Origin: Oscheius sp. JU75
Lineage: Eukaryota > Nematoda > Chromadorea > Rhabditida > Rhabditidae
Direction of reading: 5' to 3'
Assembly: GCA_037178855.1 (NCBI GenBank)
Contig: JASJZC010000007.1
Location: forward strand, 9,796,001 to 9,860,000
Length of the DNA stretch: 64,000 nucleotides
The notes beneath the pieces are model-generated. The model did no database searches. It worked only from the letters and a program-made list of their open reading frames with translations, and was not told where the DNA came from. A program made the position numbers and the translations under genes. Numbering within the stretch: position 1 is the stretch's first letter; the number at the start of each line of letters is the position of its first letter. Below, in pieces: positions 13,401-22,496 of the stretch.

Positions 13401-15986
13401 GGTCACTGTGGCGTTATTGAGGGCACGACGGTGATGGAGAAGTCTTGGAATAAAAGACCGCCGCCAAGGACGAGTGTTGATGGAGAGCAACAAGAACAAC
13501 AGGTCTCGTTTTGTTTGAGGATAATCTTCGAACAGACCAAAAATCTAGGTTGTCCCGCAGACGGTCTTCAACATAGGCGCCGATTTGACTGTCAATCAGG
13601 CAAAGGAGGTGCCAGCTGCCGGAGGGGCAAAGATTCAAGCTGTTGGAGTGAAGGGGACTGCCGGGAAGGTTAACCACCAAACAGTTCCAAAACAATTGAC
13701 ATATCCAGGATCCCCTAAGTCCACTACCGATTGAAAAGGCTGAAGCGATTAATAGGGCTGATGAACCCACTACTACATCTCTACTACCACCTAGCAGTAC
13801 CGTATCAATCCCCAAATCGACCACAGAGGTGACCACTACAACGGAAGCATTCATGACTACTGTGGCACCAATGGTACTGGAAACAAAACACCCATCTCCG
13901 GCGATCCTCGAAAATATCACTCCAGTCAAGATGACTCCGTTGAACACGACTATCACGGAAGCTTTTGACAAATTGAAAGTGAGTCCTCTTTACCAACCAT
14001 GAATGACAGACGAAAACAAGAATAGTGATTGGCCAAATTGGCTCTGTTGAGACGGTACGGGTGTAAGTTTGTCCGGTTGCGAGACTGTAGGAGAAAGTTT
14101 ATTCACCTGCAGAGGCGGTAGGGGTGGGACAATGCCCGAAAGTGTTTCAGTAAGGGGAGAGTTAGTTAGACTACCGAGGCTATACAGGTGAGAGTTTACT
14201 GGTCTACAGAGACGGTTTGAGAGAAAACTTGTGTAACTATCAAAAAATTCGAAAAAGTTTTGACAAACAAGGGTGCTATTTTCAGAAAGGGCTTCAACTT
14301 ACCTCGATTTCTCTTCCTGCTGATGAGACAAAAATCGTTTTCGAACCCACAACTCTGTTTCCAGCGAGCAGCACTACCACTCCTAACACCAAGTATAATT
14401 TTTGATTGCGTGCTTTGCAGGTTTTCCAGGCCTACCGATGCTCCAAAGCTTCTGAAAGCTGAAATTGTGAACAAAATAACTGCCACTGAAGCAGTCGATG
14501 CTAAGGCAGTGTCTCCTAGAAGCAATAAGGGAAAATGTCTCTTAGCTAACGGCGTAGTCTGTGAAAATGGCTGTTTGTCCAAAACGACGTGAGTAACAGT
14601 ATCAAAAGTATTCCAGTCATATGTTCAGATGCATTTGCCCTCCAGAAACCCACGAGTTGTCTCAAAATGGAGGCTGTTCACTGAAGAAGCAAAAGACTCA
14701 TCAGTGTCTGTCAAGTGGCATCCTCGCAGCCACATGGGATCCGGTCACGATGAACATCCTCGTCAGAAGCGAATTGGCCTTTAAGCATCTGAGGACAGCC
14801 CCAATCAGAAACAGACTCTTTGTCGAGTTTGGGAAGGTTGTAGACCATGGGATACTTCAGTTTACGGAGAAGCACAGACAGAAAATGGTTGTCGGGACCG
14901 AAGTACAGTTAGCCTCGAAATCTTCGATCAATTACTGTTTTCAGAAGCTCGTCAAGACTGGCGTTTTCAGCAGGGAACCCTTCACTTTTCACGTGAACGA
15001 GACAATTAGCATAGAGAGCAGCTCTTATGGAATGCGATTATGCACATTTGATAGTAGTGTGGTTAAGGTAGGTAGAGAAATAGTCAAGCCGTGGCCTTCT
15101 ATGTGGCTTTTTGAGCAGGGCACGTTGTCTTGGTTTCACGTTCGTATTTCACGGGATGTCGAATCATACTTTGCCTTTGACGATTAGCTTTTGAAAAATC
15201 AGCGTGACCAGAAAAGCGTAGACGTTCGGTGCCGATTCCTATATCATTTTGACTATAAGAACCTGTTTAGTCTATTTTATTAAATGCGAACAGTCTATGT
15301 TCATTTGTACGTCATCGTGCAAAATTGGTGCATTGCTGCTTGATTACCATCTTTTTTGTTTTACAGCCGAATTCTGTCAAAACCGTGTAGGCTCGTTGTA
15401 AGATGGATGCAACATTTTGAAGACAGAAACATCGAAAACGTCGCCTAGACCGCCTGAAAATGACTTGAACCGTCTCAGTGCCTGAGATTTATTGCACTGA
15501 CTCTCAATTACCGACCACGGGGCGACCCTTTTGTCAACTTTTTCCAACCCGCCTCGTTTGTAGGATGCGTTTCAATATGACTGGGACAGTGCCGCTGATG
15601 GGGAGATCGTCGCCGTGACCCAGTTATCCGCAGTTCATTTCACTAACGACTTACACGGACAACTCGACTATGTCTACTGGGCGACAGTTTTCCAAGTGGG
15701 AAAAGTGGTCCTCCTGGTCTTGCTGGTAAGAGGGAGAGAAGGAATTTTACAAAATCGGTTTAGATACTTATAATGTTGGGACTGATCTACCTCAACTGTA
15801 CCCGAATACGCTCTCTCTATGAGAGAAAAAGGACTCATTACTTCAGGCCCTACGTTGTGGATCCACAGGTATCAAAGCACTTTTTTTAAGAGTTTTCGTT
15901 AGGCTCAGATACGTCTGGCCCCTGGTCTCCATCGAATCAACCCTTCCAGTGCTGGCTACTACGACTCCAGAGGCAGAGTGATATAA
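10498..15986 (+). CDS. Type I membrane protein with FNIII-like and EGF-like modules
   Basis: A 19-exon model, in frame throughout, gives about 923 residues. The exons are 10498-10602, 10786-10864, 11330-11478, 11518-11550, 11598-11803, 11845-11941, 11980-12077, 12612-12697, 12735-12982, 13023-13113, 13378-13502, 13549-13668, 13709-13978, 14286-14392, 14421-14588, 14629-15067, 15564-15725, 15764-15868 and 15903-15986. In order: a Leu-rich signal peptide (MLLLLLLLGVALVAAG), a short Cys-rich segment (CALECYSKC, then CNCPMMKNPGRC), several fibronectin III-like modules (for example KAMITWTAP with YYHLRYG), a Thr/Ser-rich stalk at about 13.75-14.4 kb, a six-Cys EGF-like module (CENGCLSKTTCICPP), a further extracellular domain, a transmembrane helix (VGKVVLLVLLILIMLGLIYL) and a basic cytoplasmic tail of about 55 residues. 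The Cys-rich head followed by FNIII recalls anosmin, but the membrane anchor does not, so I give no symbol. An upstream in-frame ATG at 10459 exists; 10498 gives the better signal peptide. Intron 8 starts with GC (12698), and intron 4 has a weak GT donor. A poly(A) signal AATAAA is at 16025. A cell-surface adhesion or receptor role is inferred. Confidence 0.8.
10870..11290. repeat. CT-rich CTGTCACTCTGTCTCTG-like repeat in an intron
   Basis: Intron 2 of the FNIII/EGF membrane-protein gene contains many degenerate copies of TTGTCACTCTGTCTCTGCC-like units between about 10950 and 11240. This is probably the pyrimidine strand of the dispersed GACAGAGA repeat class. Confidence 0.6.
14040..14225. 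repeat. GAGACGGTACGGG degenerate tandem repeat in an intron
   Basis: The intron between exons 13 and 14 of the FNIII/EGF gene carries units GAGACGGTACGGGTG, GAGACTGTAGGAGAA, GAGGCGGTAGGGGTG and GAGACGGTTTGAGAG, spaced roughly 40-90 nt apart. The reverse complement of this motif forms the array at 50.95-51.42 kb. Confidence 0.65.
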
Positions 15987-18566
15987 GCTTTAGGTGCAAA
16001 ACTAATCAGACGTGTACATTAAGTAATAAACTGCGGTTACTTGGTTTTGGAAGCAAACAAATGGGAAATGCATTCTGGGGCTGCACAACAAGCAGGTTAT
16101 GCAGGCGGACACAACATTAATATTTTTAACCGCTTTTGAGAGTAGCATTCAGATTCCAAAGGACATTTCATTATCTCACTTTTGAAGTATGTATGACTCT
16201 CCCGTATTTTCTTGTCATGTTTTTAAACTTTGCCGAAATCTTCATCGTCACATCATGAGGCGGATTAGGTACTCTATTAGGGTACCTACATCCGTGTGAA
16301 ACATCAAAAGTGTTTGCATGTTCTAAAACTGACTCAATGATGTATGAGCACGTCAGTTACTCTCCAAGGCTTAATCTCTAGTACACATGACGTCGTCTTC
16401 TTTTAAAAGTTCCAGTGCTCAACCTGAGTCCCTCCCCTCCACCTAGTTGGACCTAATTGTTGTTTCCTTGTCCATAGGCTCTCCTAGACCCCACAAATTG
16501 TTCAGTTCCTCATTAGCTTCCCACTCTGGCAAAACAATCCAGAGACTGAGATTATCAATTGCAGTTTTATGAATTCCAATTCACGTGACTTGGCTAATTG
16601 GATAACCTTCCACAGATCCGATGTGATTCACCTGCTCATTATTTTCTGAGAACCTCCGGTGGAGGTGCTCGACTTTCTTGTCTCTTTGTCTCTGTCTCTC
16701 TATCTCTCTGTCTCTCTCCCATGAGGGTCAAATTTCTTTGTGGATTCCAACCAGCTCAATCCTCTGATGGTTGATCTAGACTTGAGCAACGTTTACGTCA
16801 CGTGTCCCCAACTACCCCCGAAGGAATAATTCGCATTAGTGCTTTTGAATGACGCGTAGTGAGGTAGCTAAAATCTTTTCATTCATACACCGTCCTTAAT
16901 CCACTAACCGTTTAAAGGTACCTGCTATCTTCAGCTCCCCTATCCACTACGAATATTTGAGCAAAATAATCATAGTGAGCAGGAGCTCAGGGGAGAGCGC
17001 AGACGCCACTTCACGTCACTTGCCGCCGCCGCATCGATTGCGGAGCAACGACTATCTTGGCCAGTACGGATTTCATGCCATCAAAACCTTCCTCCCATCC
17101 CGAATTAATTGCCCGGACAGCTTGAAGCCCATTTTCCTGTCCGAGAATGTTCTTTTTCCCTCCGGTTGTTTGTCGTCGTTCCCCCCACAGCCCTTCATAA
17201 TTGTAGGTTCGGGGGCTGCGGGGTGATTGAGACCTCGAGCTGAACCTACAAATACTCTGTTCGACACGCGAGAAATTGTTTCGATTTCAAGATCCTTACC
17301 AACTATAACATTCCCTAGTAGTTTTAGCCAAATCGGAAGTTGTAGGTTTAGGTTACCGTAATTGAAATCACTGGAACCGAAAAGATTGTGATAGGACCCA
17401 TTCCAGCGGAAAACATGAACGTTCTAGGACCCTCCTTTATTTTTTGCAGTTTCCTACAGGGTTCATCATTCTCAGTATTGTGTCGAAAACTTCGAATAGT
17501 TCAGCTTTCGATGACTAAAACCTTATAGCGAAGAAAAAAACTCTTGACAATGAAATTAAGAATCAGGATGCCGAGAGCCACTTCAGTTGTACTACTATAG
17601 TCAGGTTTTAAGGACCTGTAACATGTTCTCTTGTTGCCTGTAATTTTAAAACATAGTATTAAAACAGGAAAATATTACGACTAAAAATGAGAATTACTTA
17701 ATTACAATCCATGATATTTCTGTCTCTTTAAAAGTCCCACAGTGTCTGCTGCTCACCGAAACGTGACTTTCTTCTTAGAATCAGATCTCTCTTCATTGGC
17801 TCAATTTATATGCTTCTATGAATGCTCATTTGTTTGCCTTTAAAATGGCTTGAAGATGATGAGCGTATAAAAGCACTGAAACGGAATAAACACCTCCCGC
17901 GCGCTGGGCTCCTTCTTCGAACAAAGTTTGAAGTCCGCCACTTTGAAAACATTGGCTTCCTGTTTAAAGTTGCTCTCTCCTTTCACGTCATTCTGCTTTC
18001 CAAGAAGAGATTTTTTTGTAACTTTGCGGGTAATCAACTTACTGCTGACGTGTCCGGGGAAGCAAAACTTTCCATCTCCTGTTTCCAGGGAGCAACAAAT
18101 ACTATCGTAATCCCCACGCGGACGCTTTGAATTTCTGTCATGCAAACAGAGCTGTTCAGCCTCTCAACGACTGTGGTCGCAGAGCATACTGTAGTCCATT
18201 TATTTGGTCTGTTCTCAGAAAAGAATTACAATTTTTCTTTATCGTCGTCTGGAGGCGGTCTCTGAGATAATCTAAAAAGAGGACTAACTTTTTTCTTCCA
18301 CACACGACCCCGCACGATCTCGATTGAGTCTTATCTTCATAGCGAAGGAACAAAAATGCTGCGAGCTCCGCGCTTCAGTGCTTCTCGACTAATCAAATCC
18401 TCATTTGTACTCTCGCGCTCTCCATATTCACGTTAAAACCGGCGGGTCCCCCAGTTGTAATCGATTTGCCCCCCAATGCTTCATTGGGGCTTCCGGGCTC
18501 TAGTTCATTTCAAAGCTTTGTGCTCAAACACATCCTGTTGCAGGTTCTTATACCTCCTGGGGAGCC
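15987..18566. other. Intergenic stretch, no supported gene
   Basis: It begins with the 3' UTR of the upstream gene (AATAAA at 16025-16030). A pyrimidine-rich CTCTGTCTCTCTATCTCTC repeat is at about 16676-16720. A small perfect hairpin, CCCCAATG-CTT-CATTGGGG, sits at about 18471-18490, within 100 bp of the next start codon. Open frames at 16957-17226 and 17822-18130 have no family resemblance and I leave them out. Confidence 0.5.
16674..16722. repeat. CTCTGTCTCTCT simple repeat
   Basis: Tandem CTCTTTGTCTCTGTCTCTC-type units. This is the pyrimidine-strand version of the dispersed GACAGAGA class. Confidence 0.75.
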
Positions 18567-19788
18567 ATGACTGGCTTCCGATTGGGTTCGGGCAAGAAGG
18601 AGAAGCTTTCGCCACCTGTCAAGCCGACGGCTCTTGTGGATGAGGTCTCGGCTGCGCAGGGCTTCGGCATTCGCAACTACCTTCATCAGTTCTACCTCTC
18701 TCCCACTGTGGAAGACATCGAACAGAGCGGAGCTTGGTACCTTCTTCCGCAACAGCCCTCCAAACGTGGAGGCTTGCTCGTCTGCCGCATTTGCACTGTG
18801 ATTGGTACTTTGAGGGGTTTTTGGATATCAAGCTATTTTACAGGTCTTCTGCTGCTGACTGGTGGAGCTCTGTCGATCATTGTTGGATACTCTTGGCCGC
18901 ATGCTGGAGTAGAGGAAACTATTACCAAGTTTTACATCTTTAAGGTAATAGAAAGACGAGCCGGCAGGTATAGCATTTGACGAAATCAATCAGGCGAGAA
19001 TCTAAATGATATTGTGGTACTACTAAACTTTTGACTATCGGGTCAGGATGAGTGAGAGTCTATCGTGTAATCTAGATAGTCCAGATAAAACTTTATATGA
19101 CAGTTGAGTTAATATGGGTAAGAATCAATGTGACTACCAAAATGATATGGTTCTCTGGTTGTGAATTTGCTAGTGATGCCGTAAATGTTTGACTGTCGAT
19201 TCTATCCGGGTCATTGTTCATGTGACAGCCGATAAAACGATAGCGTCTGTTGATCGAGGCAGTACGAATAAGGTTTCTGTTGATTGCTGATACGGTAAGG
19301 GAGATAACTTTCTGAGCAATTTAACTACAAACTCTTGCGAGAAAGTTATTCGATCTCGCCTTATATAAAGAAACTTTCGTTTCTAGGACGACGATGGGGG
19401 CTACTACGTGCCTCAGGAGAAGCTCCAAAGCCTTCTTCTCGACCCAATGCGCCACTGGAAAACCGCCGGATTTTGTGTCTTCGCCTCGGGAGCCCTGCTT
19501 TTGGCCGTCTCTCTGATCATCCCCACGCTGGCCGCCTGCCTGGGATCCAAGAGATTTGCCACATTTGCCAGCGAGGATAATACCCCTCACGAGGCTATCC
19601 GTATCTTCCCACACGGAGAAAAGACCGGTATCTCGACTAACAGGTACTTTAGTAGCGGAAATTATAAAAGAGACAATTTTAGTGGACCAGTGCCCGTCAT
19701 GGAAGAAATTTCCAAGGTACAGCCGGCCGAGAAGTCGTCCCCTGTTGCTCAGACCGACGTTCTCGACTCTTCTCCCCTTCTCCACTAG
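18567..19788 (+). CDS. Neurensin-family two-pass vesicle membrane protein
   Basis: Exons 18567-18804, 18844-18944 and 19387-19788 give 246 residues, close to the length of vertebrate neurensins. The N-terminal signature FGIRNYLHQFYLSPTVEDIE matches the family hallmark (YGVRSYLHQFYEDC in vertebrate NRSN1), followed by a W-containing loop. Two hydrophobic segments follow: one from about residue 72 (VCRICTVIGLLLLTGGALSI) and one in exon 3 (TAGFCVFASGALLLAVSLII). Family members are neuronal vesicle-membrane proteins with both ends probably cytosolic; I infer a similar role. Within exon 3, positions 19644-19682 (39 nt, GT...TTTTAG, AT-rich) could be an extra in-frame intron, which would shorten the protein to 233 residues and bring NSGPVPVMEEISKVQP together, closer to the vertebrate C-terminus. 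The intron between exons 2 and 3 is the longest at 442 nt. AATAAA at 19813 gives a very short 3' UTR. Confidence 0.88.
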
Positions 19789-22171
19789 ATGACTGACGAT
19801 AGACCGCGGTGGAATAAATGTTTACCTAAAGACCAAGTACATTGGATGGTTTCTGTACATAAATTCAAAAGAAGCTCACTGGTGCGTCAAATAACGAGGA
19901 AAACTTCAGTAGGAAAACGTTCTCGAGTTAGATGCCACCACATCCGTTCTCCTTATCTGGTTTGAGGCTTCTTTTCTAAAAAAAAAACTGACACGATTTC
20001 TGAAGGTCCTGAATTTGAAAAGTTTGTCTCACAGGAAGTCCTTGACTTTTTCATGCTTTAATAGGTGCGGTCTTAAATGATATAGACATATATCCATGAT
20101 ATATAGACTGGTGTGTGCTAGGCTACCTAATTTCTTAATGATCGATAAGCTGGTAGTAACCTGCTACGTTAATGACTATATTTCCAGAAATGTTTTGGCA
20201 ACTTTTGGTCATCATCCACATCCCTAAAAGTATGCCGTTCCGGCCAAACAGGTAAGGGAAAGATAGCCGAATAGACGCTCCTGAGCCGAAGTTTTGTGTT
20301 AGTCCACCGAGCGGAATCGAACCCGGGTGTTTCGCGCCAAAATTGCGCAATTTGCAATGCAAAAATTTTCGAAAGAGACGCACAGACCCACAGAGACGTC
20401 CTGCGTTTAATCATTGAGCTTATTCTCTCAGCATCCAAATGGCAAGGTGAGAATGGAAAAAAAAATTTGCATAACAAACCAGAATCGCAAAGATGATGGT
20501 TTAGAACAGATAAATTATAAAGCGGGTAGAATTTGATCATGCAACTTCACGAAAGATACCGGTATTTTGGAAACCTCTCATATTATTTGGCTATGGGTGC
20601 AACACCCCCTGTTTTTTTCCTTTCAGAATGTGTGCCATTCAGTAACAGATGTGTAGACGCCTCCACCTTTTTCAAATATGCACACAGCCTGTTACTTAAA
20701 ACCAGCAATAAACTTCGTGTCTGATGCTATTTCAGTCCTTTGGAAACAACAAATTACATCAGCCACTTTAGTTTCTTGTTCTTTTTTCTTTGCAAACTTT
20801 GTTTTCTGGCTCTTTGCTTATTAGTCATGTGGGAATGGAGACAGTTGGACGATCGTTGAAGTCTCAACTCGCCCAGATAGGATCCGATACGTCGATCCGG
20901 CGCAATTTCCTCAATGGTAAATTACACATCCCAGGAGAGAGAACATATCACGCTAACTGGCCAGAAGTATCGTCATATGTGATCTTTTGTGCGTGTTTTG
21001 AGCAGTCTGCAGCCCGGGTCAAGCTACAAAATGATTCCTTTTTTTGTTTTCTCTTACGTGACAGGCAATTAAAGTTGAGACCTAATTTGGAGTCTATCTC
21101 TGGAGCAATCTGCTCCTATTGTTCTCGGCGTAATTACTACTTTTAAGTCTTGCGTCAGTTGCATCTGGCATTCCCGTACACTTTCGCACGGTTTTCACGC
21201 ACTAGAGTTTCTTAGGTCAGCTGGCTGATTGAGTTTGAAGGAAGCGAACAGAGTTGCACTTTTTTCGAGCTCCTGTCTTGCAAAACTTCCGCATCCTTGT
21301 AACCCTTGTTACCCACGTATCGTAGCCTAATTGACGCCTCCACCTTTCATCGTGTATCTGTCAAGCCATGTATTATCCTCGCGTCTGCGTATGTCTGAAG
21401 CCAACATTGACAGTTGCAGACAGTAATTTTGGGCGCAGTTACTGTTTGCAAATCAAATCAAATAAAGAGTTTGGAAAACAGCGTCATACGTTGCTCCTGT
21501 CATGGTAGTACGACTGGAGGGAAAAGATTGAAGTAAGAGTGAAAGACCAAGACAAGTTGACAAAGGAATAAAAATAAGGGCAAGGTTAAGGTCATAATAA
21601 CTGTTATAGAGCCCCTAGGGCCGATAGCTAGACTTTCATAGCTTGTCTTTACCTGTTGTTCCAGTTTACCTCATATTTTGCTCGTATCTGCCTGTTCTTC
21701 TATTATCATGTTTCTGTCAAACTCTTCATAACCAGTGAATACTAAAACGTCCTTTTCGTATCATGTTCCTTGAGACTTTCGGCATCATGTATCTGTCCCT
21801 TTTCTATCTCGTATCATACTTGATTCAAACTGCCATTCTAATTCTGTCTACCAAACCTTCTTTTCTAACTATCTTTAGCATACTATCCCGCTCATTTTCC
21901 TCTTGTTCTGCCTGAGTACAGGTCGATCTCACCAAATGTATTGTAGCATTCCAGACTTTTGTTAACCAGACAGCCTTGCTTGGTAGGGATTGACGTATCA
22001 TTCTAAATTCAAAGTTACATAACCATGAAGCTTTAACACAGTTATTTCCCAGTGTTTTTGATTACGTTCTTCTGTTTTCTTCCAATTGTCTTCCAGTAAC
22101 CGCCCCTATTTCCCATTCGCAATTAGCTCTTGTGCCTCTCATAAGGTTCGCTAATTCAGACCGGGAGTGTC
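19789..22171. other. Intergenic stretch, no supported gene
   Basis: No gene that I can support. Near 20310-20335 a minus-strand B-box-like GGTTCGATTCC occurs without a matching A box or cloverleaf. An open frame at 20790-21146 (118 codons) has no recognisable motif. From 21.6 to 22.1 kb the sequence is pyrimidine-rich and probably includes the promoter of the small secreted gene downstream. Confidence 0.45.
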
Positions 22172-22438
22172 ATGTTTATCAGTGCCGTGTTCTGTCTTCT
22201 GCTCGCCGGTTCCTCATTTCAATGGGCCTTTCATCCGGCAGACTTTTCGCCTAACACTTACGGCTATCCAGAGAAAAGGTAGTACAATTTTCCTGCATTT
22301 ACAGTAAATAGTTTTAGACCAGCGTTGGTGGAAGAAGAGTCTCCGTCTGTTGGATTCATCGCCAACCCTTTTGTCAGTCCTCTAGCCAGAAAGTGGAGAA
22401 AACTTCGAAGTCGACGTGATTACAATCCTCACATGTAA
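22172..22438 (+). CDS. Small secreted protein, candidate neuropeptide-like precursor
   Basis: Two exons (22172-22278 and 22318-22438), joined across a 39-nt GT-AG intron with a TTTTAG acceptor, give 75 residues. A clear signal peptide (MFISAVFCLLLAGSSFQWA) is followed by FHPADFSPNTYGYPEKR, a 17-residue segment ending in a dibasic KR, then an acidic stretch, a basic cluster (ARKWRKLRSRR) and a short tail DYNPHM. A signal peptide plus dibasic sites is the layout of a peptide precursor. I recognise no known neuropeptide motif and no amidation Gly before the KR, so a small secreted effector or cuticle-associated peptide is equally possible. The exon junction falls exactly inside the KR codons. 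Confidence 0.6.
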
Positions 22439-22496
22439 ATCAATGTTTTTGCATTGAAACTATGTTAAAAACGTATTTGTGTTGAGAGAGACAAAG

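Noticed and set aside
18471-18490. Perfect 8-bp hairpin CCCCAATG/CATTGGGG as a possible regulatory RNA
   Set aside because: Too short for a pre-miRNA and not clearly distinct from chance.
20300-20360. Minus-strand B-box-like GGTTCGATTCC suggesting a tRNA
   Set aside because: No A box, no acceptor pairing and no plausible anticodon arm; only a short match.
20790-21146. 118-codon open frame on +
   Set aside because: No domain, no splice context and atypical composition; AT-rich spacer frames of this length occur by chance.
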